From Amphibalanus amphitrite (lineage: Eukaryota; Arthropoda; Thecostraca; Balanomorpha; Balanidae), in the NCBI RefSeq assembly GCF_019059575.1, contig NW_024881533.1, positions 434,001-498,000 on the forward strand: a stretch of DNA of 64,000 nt, in the 5' to 3' direction. The position numbers and the translations under genes are program-made. Below, in pieces: positions 20,381-31,577 of this stretch. The notes under the pieces are model-generated. The model worked only from the letters and a program-made list of their open reading frames with translations. It made no database searches and was not told the origin of the DNA. Every line of letters begins with the position of its first letter. Positions within the stretch are counted from its first letter, which is position 1.

Positions 20381-22984
20381 ATGCAAGCGCAACCACATGA
20401 AACCCTTCCACCTCTCCTTAATAACAAAATATTTAACCCGTTTCAAAGTGTTGGCCCTACGAACCTTTCCTTTTTACATGAGCAATACGAACACCTGAAA
20501 CGTAACTGCAAATATTATACTCCTTTTCAACCGGAACTGTTTTCCCATGAGCATAGTGATGGGCTTTCTATTATACACATCAATGTTAGATCTATTCTCA
20601 CCAATGAAAAGTTTGATGATTTTCAAACTTTCATTTACTCAACTGGCAAACACTGGAGTGTTATTTGCTTAACAGAAACCTGGCTAGATCCTTTCACAGA
20701 GCAGTACAGGCATCTCCCAGGCTATACTTCAATTTTTAGTAGTCGTTCTAATAAAACAGGTGGAGGTGTTGCGATGTATATATGCAATAAGTGCATAAGC
20801 TCAACATCGCCTCTAAAAATGAATAAGATTGATGGGACAGAATCTTTATTTGTTGAAAGTACTGTACAATCCAAACAAATTGTACTTGGTGTTGTCTACA
20901 GGCCCCCACGTCTCTGTTCTTCCCAGTTTATTGACCAAATGACTGAGGTACTTGAACACACAAGTATATGTCATAAGGATGTTATTATCACCGGTGACTT
21001 TAACTTTGACCTTTTCCAAGTTGCAACAGATAGCTCTGTTGAAAACTTTCTGCACATGTTTACCGCGAATGGTTTCTTTCCATGTATTTTTAGACCTACA
21101 CGACTTGGTGTCGACAGTGCATCACTGCTTGACAATATATTCTCTAATAACCTTTCAATCTTGAATGATCCAGGTCTTATTTTGAGTGACTTATCAGACC
21201 ATTTCCCAGTGTTTGTCGATCTTACTCTCAGAACAGACAATTCTCATAAACATATGAGGCAAACCATCACTTCTTTTAACTATAACATGATTCCTCACTT
21301 GCAAACTCGTTTGCAGTTGAAACTAAGAGACTTCTGTAATGAAACTGATGCGGAACACGCATGTACAACATTCATAGAAGCCTACACTTCCGAGATATCT
21401 AGGTGCAGCCACACCTATACTCCCACTCGGAAAAAGACACCTATTAAACCATGGATTACCCCTGGCTTATTGGTTTCCATTAACAGAAAAAACGAGCTTT
21501 TTCGTATAAAGAATAGACACCCGTCTCCCCTCAATATCAAGAAGTACAAACGTTATAAGAATTTGTTCACTCATATACTGAGGAAAGCCAAACAAACTTA
21601 CTATCAGAATGCACTAAAAGATTGTGGCCCGAGGGAAACCTGGCGGCTACTGAACGAGATAACGAAAGGAAACATAATTAAACAAGAAAGTCCACCTTCT
21701 TTTAAGATTGGTGATGATGTTGAAAATGACCCAAAAATAATCGCCGAATCTTTTAACTCATACTTTGCTAGTGTTGGCAATGACTTAAAAGAGCGGATAC
21801 CTCCTTGTTCCACCGACCCTATTGAAAATCTTCCTAGAGGACTAGGAAACTCACTATCATCATTCACCGAAACTAATGACATTGAAGTTACTGAGATAGT
21901 AAATAGCACCAAAAAAGTTGGTGGTGGAATAGACGGCATTAATGCACGTATTTTTAAAGCAACTTACCAGACTGTCCTTAGAGAGCTTGTCTTTCTCTTG
22001 AATTTATGCTTACGCCAAAACGTGTTCCCTCGCCCTTTGAAAACGGCGGTTATAAAACCAATTTTTAAAGCAGGGGATAAGCAACGTTTTACAAACTATA
22101 GACCAATAAGCATACTGCCTTTTATATCGAAAATACTAGAAAAACTAGTACATACCCGACTTGAGCATTTCTTTGAACATAACAAAATCATCACCGAATT
22201 TCAGTTTGGTTTTAGAAAAAGCATGAGCACTTACATGCCCCTTCTTTTGGTTCAAGAAAAGGTAAACCAAGCATTTGAAGCAGGCAAAGTTGTCTGCGGC
22301 TTATACCTTGACCTCCGAAAAGCATTTGACACTGTGAACCAAACCATTTTACTTAAGAAACTGTATGCTTACGGTATACGTGACAATGCACTTATGATGC
22401 TGAAATCATATTTAGAAGGCCGCACACAGTGTGTTGAGGTAGAGCATGTTCGCTCCAGCCTTGCTTCGGTTGATATCGGTGTTCCCCAGGGCTCCATCCT
22501 TGGGCCACTTCTGTTTTTAATTTACATCAATGACTTTCCCTCCATTTCTGATGATATAACTGCATATCTGTATGCAGATGACACAGCCATTTTCATTGAA
22601 GGCAATGATGAAGCCCATTTGCAAAGAGTCATCGACGCCACAATGCCCAAGATAGCTGTTTGGTTTCAAGCAAACCAATTATCTTTAAATACAGACAAAA
22701 CTTTTTGTCAGCTCTACAATAATTCTAAACGCGCTGTCAATGTGTCTGTTTTGCTCTCTGGTGCACACATTAAATTTATTAAAACAGTTAAGTACTTGGG
22801 CATGTACGTAGATGACGATCTGAAATGGAAATCACACATTTCACACCTTTCTACAACGCTGACTCGTAACGTTGGACTCATAAGCAGAGCTAGGTATATA
22901 TTGGTACCTAAACAGCTGCTTCTTTTATATAACGCACTTTTCCTTCCGTATATCAACTACTGCTGTCAAGGCCGTATAAGTTAG
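20381..22984 (+). CDS. CR1/Jockey-like LINE ORF2, endonuclease and reverse transcriptase (first part)
   Basis: The start is the ATG at 20381. An AP-type endonuclease fills residues about 60-290 (IIHINVRSI, LTETWL, GVVYRPP, GDFNFDL, LSDHFPVFVDL). The reverse transcriptase follows at about 555-800 with NYRPISILPFISKILEK, LYLDLRKAFDTV, GVPQGSILGPLLFLIYINDF and the catalytic YADD at 731-734, all intact. Native coding stops at 22966 (PYINYCC), where a 3.2-kb insertion starts; the last residues (QGRIS) come from the insertion. The rest of the protein lies beyond it. Family role: target-primed reverse transcription of the element's own RNA. No stop or shift is seen before the insertion, so the copy was young when it was interrupted. 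Confidence 0.94.
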   Translation: MQAQPHETLPPLLNNKIFNPFQSVGPTNLSFLHEQYEHLKRNCKYYTPFQPELFSHEHSDGLSIIHINVRSILTNEKFDDFQTFIYSTGKHWSVICLTETWLDPFTEQYRHLPGYTSIFSSRSNKTGGGVAMYICNKCISSTSPLKMNKIDGTESLFVESTVQSKQIVLGVVYRPPRLCSSQFIDQMTEVLEHTSICHKDVIITGDFNFDLFQVATDSSVENFLHMFTANGFFPCIFRPTRLGVDSASLLDNIFSNNLSILNDPGLILSDLSDHFPVFVDLTLRTDNSHKHMRQTITSFNYNMIPHLQTRLQLKLRDFCNETDAEHACTTFIEAYTSEISRCSHTYTPTRKKTPIKPWITPGLLVSINRKNELFRIKNRHPSPLNIKKYKRYKNLFTHILRKAKQTYYQNALKDCGPRETWRLLNEITKGNIIKQESPPSFKIGDDVENDPKIIAESFNSYFASVGNDLKERIPPCSTDPIENLPRGLGNSLSSFTETNDIEVTEIVNSTKKVGGGIDGINARIFKATYQTVLRELVFLLNLCLRQNVFPRPLKTAVIKPIFKAGDKQRFTNYRPISILPFISKILEKLVHTRLEHFFEHNKIITEFQFGFRKSMSTYMPLLLVQEKVNQAFEAGKVVCGLYLDLRKAFDTVNQTILLKKLYAYGIRDNALMMLKSYLEGRTQCVEVEHVRSSLASVDIGVPQGSILGPLLFLIYINDFPSISDDITAYLYADDTAIFIEGNDEAHLQRVIDATMPKIAVWFQANQLSLNTDKTFCQLYNNSKRAVNVSVLLSGAHIKFIKTVKYLGMYVDDDLKWKSHISHLSTTLTRNVGLISRARYILVPKQLLLLYNALFLPYINYCCQGRIS

Positions 22985-23551
22985 GTAAGATCGTCCGGGC
23001 TCGCTAATGTTACAAATCTGCAACACTACGGTGACGTCACCGGAGCATACGCTCCCTGGCTCCATCCGGACCCTGATGCGGCCGCTGGAATCGCTGCTAA
23101 TCGAAAAATTACTTGTGCAATAGCGCTTTTAAATGACTTTAAAAGGGGGGAAAATATGATAGCAAAATAATAATGAGAATTGAGAATCCCTTGTCCTGAC
23201 TGGGATTGTATGACCCCGCCACCTATCGGACAACATCGTAATTAGGGTTGAGTTGGCGATCGCCAGGTGGCTTGTCAGTAAGCTGTCAGCCGGACAGGAG
23301 AGGGGCCGTCAGGCTGTAAACGCCAGATCATGCTCAGGAAAATGCGACACGCTTAAGAACGGTCATTTATCTCGAAAAAGATGCGGTGCCCTGTGGTGAT
23401 ATGGCCCACATGACTCGGGACCCGTAAGCCGTATACGGCCTACGGGTACCCTCCCGAGTCATCAGGGTCCTTATAAGGCCCCTGTGGTCACCGGCAGCTC
23501 CCAAGGCCCCTACGGACGCGATACATGCTTCGAAAATCGCTAGACAAAGGA

Positions 23552-24770
23552 CTCAGGGGCGCAGCCAAGGGGGAGGGGCACACTAGGGCTTTAGCCCCTC
23601 CCAAATCTAGCAGGCGCCCTCTGGAAAGACGCCATCCAGGCGCCGAAGGCGCCCTGGATGCAGCGCCTTCCACGATCATTCTGTGCGCCGATGGCGCCTT
23701 TTCAGTGTCCAGCACTCTAGTCGCCCTCGACGGTAAGCCATTGCGACGTCATCATGCGGTACTGGCGCCCAGATTTACAATTTTATATCTCTTTGTGGGT
23801 GAAGATGCACCCACAATCCTGAAATGCCGGATATCCACTCCCAATCACCTGACCATCTAGCGCCCTCGGCTCACCTTCAGCGCCCTTCTGTCTGCTCGGC
23901 GCGCTTCTGATCTGTCGGCACCCTTCTCGCCCTTCAGCGCTCTCCTGGCCTGTCGGCACCCTCTTCACATTCGGCGCCCTCCGGGCAGACCAGTTAGCGC
24001 CCTCATGGACATTATCACACAGCATCCTCCTGATCTGTCTCGCCCTCCACACTTGTCAGCGCCCTCCTGACCTGGCAGCGCCTATCGTATTATAGCGCCC
24101 TCTTCACCGTACAGTGCCCTCCTGACCTGTCGCAGTCCTCACTGTATAGCGGCCTCCTAACCATACAAAGCCCTCCAGACCGGCTCCTGCTACGTTCAGC
24201 GCCCTCCTGACAAGTCGGTGTCCTTTTCACCGTAGACGGCCCTTCTGACCTGTCGGCGCCCTCCTGACCGTACATTGCCTTCCTCACCTTGTCCGCGCCC
24301 TCCTCTTTATACAGTGTCCTCCTGACCTGTCAGCGCCCTCTTCACTCGTATAGTGCCCTTCTCATCGTACAGCATCCTCCTCACCATGGGCGCCCTCCTG
24401 ACCTGTCGGCGCTCTCCCCACCATACAGCGCCCTGCTGCCTTGTCGGCGCCCTCTTCACGGACAGCGTTCTCCAGATCTGTCGCAGCTCTTATCACCGTG
24501 CAGTGCCATCCTGACCTGTCAGCGCCCTCGCCTCACGCCTGTCGGCGACATCTTCGCGTTCAGCGCCCTCCTGACCAGCCTGCGCCTTTTGCAACGCATA
24601 GCGCCCTCATCACCATGCATCGCCCTGCCGACCAGTCAGCGTCGCCGTTCATCGTACATCGCCCTCCTGACCTGTCGGCGCCCTCCTCACAACACACCGC
24701 CCTTCTGAGCGGTAAGCGTTCTCCTCACCATGCAGACAATGCAACACTTTACAATTAGGAAAGCGTTAAG
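23552..24770 (+). repeat. GCGCC-phased minisatellite (about 25- and 50-base periods)
   Basis: After a hAT-like end (CAGGGGCGCAGCCAAGGGGG at 23552) and a block at 23780-23825 shared in reverse with 55030-55105, about 25-35 degenerate units follow. They alternate CAGCGCCCTCCTGACCTGTC and GGCGCCCTCTTCACCGTACA. Open frames across it are by-products of the repeat. Confidence 0.88.
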
Positions 24771-24780
24771 TAGCCTTTGC

Positions 24781-25340
24781 TTAACCCTCGCCGGCACAGG
24801 CCATGTTGCGTCATTCGACGGCAGGGGGGCTGGTACGACCCCCCCCCTCGCGCCTCTGACAGCTTCGTAACATGTTACGAAGGCACCAAAACTACTTCGT
24901 AAATGTTCAAATGGTTACTAAATTCGAAATCAGCTCCAAAAACTAGCCTAGAAACATGTAAAACTTGAAAAAGTGAACCGAGGTCACCAAAGGTCAATGA
25001 CCTGACCTGACCTTGGTGACCTTGACATCCACCCTAATGCATAAGAGCAACATCAAATCACATGTTTGAACATTTGAAACCACGAAAAGCTTGCAAACGC
25101 GCGGCTAATGCGAGCCGACATACGCCGAATCGCGATTCCGGCCAAACATGGTCTCGGAAAGTAGGTCACAGGTCAAAGGTCATTTGGGTCAGGGTCATGA
25201 AATTTTCAGGGTAGGTGTACAATTGATCAATGCGAAGGTACTGAAAGTTTCGTCACGATCAGCCGCTTTTTACGCGAGTTATTCGCGAAAAACCTTAGGG
25301 GGATTGCATCAACTCAACTCCCTGTGCCGGCGAGGGTTAA
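24781..25340. mobile_element. TTAA-flanked AGGTCA element, short family T5, complete
   Basis: Perfect 20-bp inverted ends TTAACCCTCGCCGGCACAGG, TTAA included, bound only 560 bases. A G-run/C-run hairpin lies at about 24823-24848, half-sites at 24983-25022 and 25163-25196. No ORF. Confidence 0.92.
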
Positions 25341-25353
25341 AGTGATTTTAGAC

Positions 25354-25906
25354 CAGGCACGTACCCAGGATTTCGCCCAGGAGGGGGCCACCTGCTTCCG
25401 AAGGGGCCCTTAGGTCACCCGGGGGCCCCCAGGCAGCCAGGGGCCCTCAGGGGTCCCAGGCAACCAGGGGCCCCCATGCGACCAGGCCCCCGATACAGGG
25501 GCCCCCTTGGCGACTAGGGGCCCCAGGCGATCAGGGGCCCCATGCGACCAGAGGCCCCATGCGACCAGGCCCCCCAGCTACCAGGGCCCCCTAGGCGACT
25601 TTAGGGACCCCAGGCAATCAGGGGCCCCCATGCGACCAGGCCCCGGCTACCAGGGGCCCCCTAGGCGACCAGGGGCCAGGAAACCGGGGCCCTCTGATGA
25701 CTGCAGGGGCCCATCGGGTCATCAGGGGCTTCTCGGGTAACCACGGGCACATAAATGAAACTTTGATATCATTTTTTTCTTCCTAGTAAAAAACGTTTTA
25801 TCCAGTGTTTGAAAAAATATACCGGGGCCTGAGGGGCCCCCTGAGCGCCTTCGGCGCTCAGGAGGGGGCCATGGCCCCCGTGGCCCCCCCCTTGGGTACG
25901 TCACTG
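25354..25906. mobile_element. hAT-type MITE with GGGGCCC minisatellite core
   Basis: The 8-bp duplication TTTTAGAC stands at 25346-25353 and 25907-25914. The ends are CAGGCACGTACCCAGG and GGGTACGTCACTG. The core is about 15 degenerate 20-30-base units of the AGGGGCCCCCAGGCGACC type. A small hairpin GAGCGCCTTCGGCGCTC lies near the right end. No coding capacity. Confidence 0.9.
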
Positions 25907-26153
25907 TTTTAGACGCAAAGTAGTAATGAAGCAATTTCCGGAAAGTAAAAGGATCACAACGTTTCCAGCGTTTCCGGAACGTTTCCGGAAAGGAACTTGT
26001 TTACAACCGTGACCCTCAAAATCGTATTCAGGGCCAAACTTGCGGGGAAGGCCAGCTGACAAGTGTACGCCCCGGTGACGTCACGGGTAATGTTAAACAG
26101 TCGGGCGCCCGGCACATAGGAAAGCTCGGGATGACAGCCCCCTGTACTGCTGT

Positions 26154-26287
26154 ATGCTTTACAGCAACACTTATATTACAAACGTAGATAAGCTCGAGAA
26201 ATTACAAAAGCGTGTGGTCAGAATGATTGATGGCGAACATAGACTCGCACACACAGCACCAATTTTTAAGAAACTGAAAATACTTAA
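26154..26287 (+). CDS. LINE ORF2, second part
   Basis: The frame continues directly from PYINYCC with MLYSNTYITNVDKLEKLQKRVVRMI and ends KKLKILK at the TTAA insertion. This is the usual post-RT region of CR1-like proteins. Confidence 0.88.
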
Positions 26288-26754
26288 AGGGACCCTCCCA
26301 CCTTCAAAAAAGTTTATGAATTGGCATGAAAGTGATGTCGCTCGGTTCAGAAAGAGCGAAAACGAATATCTACCAAATTTCACCGAAAAATATTCACCGG
26401 TTTTCAAGATATTAGACTTTTACTTTTGTTTACTTTTTGGGATCTCCGCTGTTCCTAGCGACTTTATTTAAAAGTGCGGCATTTGTTGCGCGCAACGCAG
26501 CATATACCACCGCGTGCTACAAAACGTTTTAGTCAAACATTTAACGGACGTTTGAAAGCCTGATGACGTCATCAGATTCCCGTAATGGTTAAGAGATAGG
26601 GACCACGCTGGTCCCACCCTGCAAGTAAAGGGAAGAAATTTCTTGAACACCATAAAGCTGCGGGGGTTGCGACCAGGATAAATGGTGGTTTCTGAGCCTG
26701 GCCGCAAACTTGGCTATCTCAACTCAAAACTAATGTTAAGGTGGGAGGGTCCCT
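26288..26754. mobile_element. TTAA-flanked MITE, 467 bp, different end type
   Basis: AGGGACCCTCCCACCTT and its complement form the ends; TTAA lies on both sides (26284-26287, 26755-26758). It lacks the G/C-run hairpins and half-sites of the T families, so it is a separate piggyBac-like family. No ORF of its own. Confidence 0.87.
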
Positions 26755-26946
26755 TTAAGTTGAGAGACATTGGTAAGCAGCAGATGCTTCTGCTAATGCA
26801 TAGAAAGTTGAAAGGAACTTTGCCTTCATCTATTGACAGACTTTTTACGATACTCGAACCGCTTCGAGATACTCGCTCAACCCATCATTTCCACGAGTTC
26901 TTCTCAGTAAAAAATTATCGCAGCTACACTACTAGGTGGTCTGCAC
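26755..26946 (+). CDS. LINE ORF2, third part
   Basis: The frame resumes as KLRDIGKQQMLLLMHRKLKG and runs to YRSYTTRWSA. The hAT MITE then interrupts it within the 8-bp duplication GTCTGCAC. Confidence 0.86.
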
Positions 26947-27322
26947 TAGTGGTGTCAGTTCAAGAAAATCAATGTCCAATGTCCGTCCGATGTCCAAAGC
27001 TTACGTCGACTGTAGTCCAAAAATGTCCAAGCCAACCATGTGTCCAAAGATGTCCGAAATCGGCGCAATGGTTTACAGTCAACATTGTTATTTAATTTGC
27101 TTTTAATGCACTTCTACGAGCTCAAAAGTGTTAATCATATCGAAAGCTGAGCTTTCTATTCGCCAATCAATGTTGAACACGATTACTTTATAAAAATACT
27201 GAGGTGAGGCAAGTGACGTCCAAAGTTGTCCAAAGCTTGCTGTCATTTGTCCAACCGAATTCCGAATTGGACATAGGACAAAATCGGAATTCCGAAGATT
27301 CAAGTTCCGATTGACACCACTA
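26947..27322. mobile_element. hAT-type MITE, 376 bp
   Basis: Ends TAGTGGTGTC and GACACCACTA with a perfect 8-bp duplication GTCTGCAC (26939-26946, 27323-27330). The internal sequence repeats ATGTCCAA-type octamers (about 26970-27060 and 27218-27275). No ORF. Confidence 0.93.
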
Positions 27323-27330
27323 GTCTGCAC

Positions 27331-27443
27331 CTAGAATTTGGAACTCAATAATTGGTCCAAAGTTCACAGATATGGAAGCAGTTCCACTAACAAAGAGAGA
27401 AATCAAGGATTTCTCAAAGCAGTTTTTTATCGATCAATACTGA
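27331..27443 (+). CDS. LINE ORF2, C-terminal part
   Basis: It reads RIWNSIIGPKFTDMEAVPLT… and ends at TGA (27441-27443) after KQFFIDQY. The W-N-S motif is the usual C-terminal signature of these LINE proteins. Confidence 0.86.
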
Positions 27444-28469
27444 TACCATTGCCAACACTGACATTATTGTTCTTGTGTTCCACCTGCGTTCGTAAACATA
27501 CGAATACCTGCCAATGAAATGATCCCCCATTTTATTAATTGTGGGTATGTACGTACATTTACCTGATATTGTATTTTTTACCCGCTCTCTCACAGGTACA
27601 TACTTGCACAGTACATAGTTATATGTACACAATTACAGAATTTGTCTATAACAAATGCATATCACTTATGCATACCTAATTTTGGAACATTGTACATCTC
27701 TGTAACTGGATAGGTATGTTCTAACTGGGTACCTAGATCGCCACAAGAGGTGGTGGTATTTAGTGGTCTTATGTCTTTTCCCTGTTTGTCTTTTACTTCT
27801 TCTCGAACTTTTATCCCACATTTTTGTTTTGCCCTTTTCTTTTGTTAAGCTTTGCTTTTTCTCCCTATAAACACCATACAGTACGTACAGTACTAACTGT
27901 ATGTCTTTGAATCATCGCCATCGCTCAATGACCTAGCTTTCTTGCTATTTACATTACTTGCTATTTGTATACCGGTCGTCTCGTCTTGGTTTGTGTACTT
28001 ACAAGTCACACTTAAGTTCTCCTGGATACGTAACAATACGTAAATCAGCCCTACGATACTTCCCACCGACCTGGGTTTACCGAGCAACAAGCTTGCTTAG
28101 CTCGGTATCCCTTTTCGGTGAGGATCTGACTCCTCCGGGTGTGACTAGGCTCTGTCCCTCTTCTATAATGCAAGCTTTGCATGCGCTTATTACCACTAAC
28201 CCCTGGATCACTCTCTCCTTCTCACTATCTTCTTTGGGAATGGTGTAGCGGCCAGTCAAGCTACATTTAGTCTTGACTTCTTTGCCTCTTCTTTTGACAT
28301 TTTACTAACTTTCTAAGTATTGTATTTAGCTTTGTTTTTGTTTGCTTTCCTTTTTCTTAGCAGGGAGTGTCGCGACTTTCTTCATATTTTTGTCTTGGGA
28401 GGTGTTAACGTAAGGTGCTGTTGTCGCGTGGGTCAGTGGGTGGACACTCCTGGTCGTCTGATCATGGGC
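27444..28469 (+). other. Probable LINE 3' UTR, no gene
   Basis: AT-rich sequence without coding signal. No polyA or simple-repeat tail was found that marks the LINE end for certain. Confidence 0.45.
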
Positions 28470-31400
28470 GGCGGCTTAGAAAAAAAAAATAAATCAATTT
28501 TCATCAAAATCGGCCCAGCAGCGGCCGAGTTATTGCCAGAATAAATTGGGCGTCTCCTCCTGGCCGGCGGTGCCCTGTTCCGGTATTCATTGGCAAAGGT
28601 CAATGACCTCCCGGCTCTGATTTTGCTCAGTTTTGCCAGCGAAGAAACTGAGCCTACGGCACGTGCTCTCCGCTCGGCGCCGGCCGCGGCCAAAATTCCG
28701 CAAAGATGCGCCCGCCACGTGCACACCGCTGCACGCACCCCCTCGAAAAGTTGATACGACAAACAGATGCACGCGTCCGACTTGCGCCCAAAATTCCAAC
28801 CCCGTAGCCTGCACCGTTCCGGAGCAATAGCCCGCCAAGCGTGACTGATGCGTTACATACGGACATTTTGATTTTTATATATGTAACTAGAGGGACAGCA
28901 TTACGCGCAGCGTAATGAATCAAGTTTCAATAAAATCGGCCAAGTAGCGGCCGAGTAATTGCAAGGATAAATTTGGTGACTCCTCTTGGCCGGCAGTGCC
29001 CTGTTCCGGTATTCATTGCCAAAGGTCAGTGACCTTCCGGCTCTGATTTCGCTCATTTTTGCAAGCGAAGAAACTGAGCCTACGGCACGTGCTCACTGCT
29101 CGGCGCCGGCCGCGGCCCCAAATTCCGCAAAGATGCACCCGCCACGTGCAAACCACCGGACCCACCCCCACCAAAATTTGATACGACAAACAGATGCACG
29201 CGTCCGACTTACGTATAAAATTTCAGCCCCGTAGCCCGCACCGTTCCGGAGCAATAGCCCGCCAAGCGTGACGGACGCGTCACATACATACGGACATTTT
29301 GATTTTTATATATGTAAACTAGGTGCCGAGCATTACGCGCAGCGTAATAAATCAAGTTTCAATAAAATCGGCCCAGTAGCGGCCGAGTTATGGCCAGAAT
29401 AAATTTGGCGTCTCCTCCTGGCCGGCGGTGCCCTGTTCCGGTATTCATTGCCAAAGGTCAGTGACCTTCCGGCTCTGATTTCACCCAGTTTTGCAAGCGA
29501 AGAAACTGAGCCTAAGGCGCGTGCCGTCTGCTCGGCGCCGGCCGCGGCCCAAAATGCGGCAAAGATGCGCCCGCCACGTGCACACCGCTGCACGCACCCC
29601 CTCCAAAATTTAATACAACAAACAGATGCACGCGTCCGACTTACGTCGAAAAATTCACCCCCGTAGCCCGCACCGTTCCAGAGCAATAGCCCGCCAAGCG
29701 TGACTGACGCGTCACATACATACATACATACATACATACATACGGACATTTTGATTTTTATATATGTAAACTAGAGGGACAGCATTACGCGCAGCGTAAA
29801 GAGGGACAGCATTACGCGCAGCGTAATAAATCAATTTTCATTCGAATCGGCCCAGTAGCGGCCGAGTTATTGCCAGAATAAATTTGGCGTCTCCTCTTGG
29901 CCGGCGGTGCCCTGTTCCGGTATTCATTGCCAAAGGTCAACGACCTGCCGGCTCTGATTTCGCTCAGTTTCGCGAGCGAAGAAACTGAGCCTAAGGCGCG
30001 TGCTCTCTGATCGGCGCCGGCCGCGGCCCAAAATCCCGCAAAGATGCGCCCGCCACGTGCAAACCACCGAGCGCACCCCCTCGAAAAGTTGATACGACAA
30101 ACAGATGCACGCGTCCGACTTGCGCCCAAAATTTCACCCCCGTAGCCCGCACCGTTCCGGAGCAATAGCCCGCCAAGCGTGACTGACGCGTCACATACAT
30201 ACATACATACGGACATTTTGATTTTTATATAAGTAAATAAAGAGGGACAGCATTACGCGCAGCGTAATAAATCAAGTTTCAATAAAATCGGCCCAGTAGC
30301 GGCCGAGTTATGGCCAGAATAAATTTGGCGTCTCCTCCTGGCCGGCGGTGCTCTGTTCCGGTATTCATTGCCAAAGGTCAGTGACCTGCCGGCTCTGATT
30401 TCGCTCATTTTCGCAGCGAAGAAACTGAGCCTAAGGCGCGTGCCGTCTGCTTGAAACCGGCCGCGGCCCAAAATGCTGCAAAGATGCGCCCGCCACGTGC
30501 AAACCATCAAACCCACCCCCACCAAAATTTAATACAACAAACAGATGCACGCGTCCGACTTAAGTCCAAAATTTCACCCCCGTAGCCCGCACCGTTCCGG
30601 AGCAATAGCCCGCCAAGCGTGACTGACGCGTTACATACATACATACATACGGACATTTTGATTTTTATATATGTAAACTAGAGGGACAGCATTACGCGCA
30701 GCGTAAAGAGGGACAGCATTACGTGCAGCGTAATAAATCAAGTTTCAATAAAATCGGCCCAGTAGCGGCCGAGTTATTGCCAGAATAAATGTTGCGTCTC
30801 CTCTTGGCCGGCGGTGCTCTGTTCCGGTATTCATTGCCAAAGGTCAGTGACCTTCCGGCTCTGATTTCGCTTAGCTTTGCAAGCGAAGAAACTGAGCCTA
30901 AGGCGCGTGCTCTCTGATCGGCGACGGCCGCGGCCCAAATTCCCGCAAAGATGCGCCCGCCACGTGCAAACCGCCGAGCGCACCTCCACCAAAATTTAAT
31001 ACGACAAACAGATGCACGCGTCCGACTCGGCGCCAAAATTTCAACCCCCTAGCCCCCACCGTCTCGTCGCAACAGCCCGCCAAGCGTGACGGACGCGTCA
31101 CATACATACATACGGACATTTTGATTTTTATATATGTAACTAGAGGGACAGCATTACGCGCAGCGTAATAAATCAATTTTCATTAAAATCGGCCCAGTAG
31201 CGGCCGAGTTATTGCCAGAATAAATTTGGCGTCTCCTCTTGGCCGGCGGTGCTCTGTTCCGGTATTCATTGCCAAAGGTCAGTGACCTGCCGGCTCTGAT
31301 TTCGCTCAGTTTGGCAAGCGAAGAAACTGAGCCTGTAGCACGTGCTCTCTGCTCGAAGCCGGCCGCGGCCCAAAATCCCGCAAAGATGCGCCCGCCACGT

Positions 31401-31577
31401 GCACACCGCTGCACGCACCCCCTCGAAAAGTTGATACGACAAACAGATGCACGCGTCCGACTTCAGTCGAAAATTTCACCCCCGTAGCCCGCACCGTTCC
31501 GGAGCAATAGCCCGCCAAGCGTGACGGACGCGTCACATACATACATACATACGGACATTTTGATTTTTATATATGTA
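28470..31577 (+). repeat. Tandem array of seven units of about 435-480 bp
   Basis: Unit starts lie near 28470 (truncated), 28885, 29322, 29775, 30242, 30685 and 31143. Each begins AGAGGGACAGCATTACGCGC with the near-palindrome TTACGCGCAGCGTAA, passes AAATCGGCCCAGTAGCGGCC and CCGTTCCGGAGCAATAGCCC, and ends with (CATA)n and GGACATTTTGATTTTTATAT. Two unit starts are doubled in tandem. Units are highly alike. Minus-strand frames of 86-138 codons stay open in several units but start and stop at different places. The short (CATA)n tail before the last motif resembles LINE or SINE tails, so the array may be stacked retroposon ends. Confidence 0.93.

Larger units (their letters stand above)
22967..26144. 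mobile_element. 3.2-kb composite insertion with 9-bp target duplication, itself multiply invaded
   Basis: The duplication TACTGCTGT stands at 22958-22966 and 26145-26153. Terminal similarity is weak, but subterminal blocks on both sides share GTGACGTCACCGG. Inside are a GCGCC minisatellite (23.6-24.75 kb), a TTAA element (24781-25340) and a hAT-type MITE (25354-25906). A small palindrome lies at 23414-23465 around GCCGTATACGGC. No transposase. A 9-bp duplication would suit Mutator-like elements, but this is not settled. Confidence 0.75.
20381..28400 (+). mobile_element. CR1/Jockey-like LINE split by three later insertions
   Basis: ORF2 pieces lie at 20381-22966, 26154-26287, 26755-26946 and 27331-27443. 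Between them are elements with target duplications TACTGCTGT (9 bp), TTAA (4 bp) and GTCTGCAC (8 bp). Each junction keeps the reading frame once the insert and one duplication copy are ignored. The 3' UTR is probably 27444 to about 28400, without an obvious tail. The 3' edge is an estimate. Confidence 0.85.

Noticed and set aside
24289-24758. 139-codon frame in the GCGCC array
   Set aside because: Repeat translation in a minisatellite, not a gene.
29333-30216. 134-138-codon minus-strand frames in the 440-bp array as a tandem gene family
   Set aside because: The frames follow the repeat units, start in the (CATA)n tail, differ in length between units, and show no domain.
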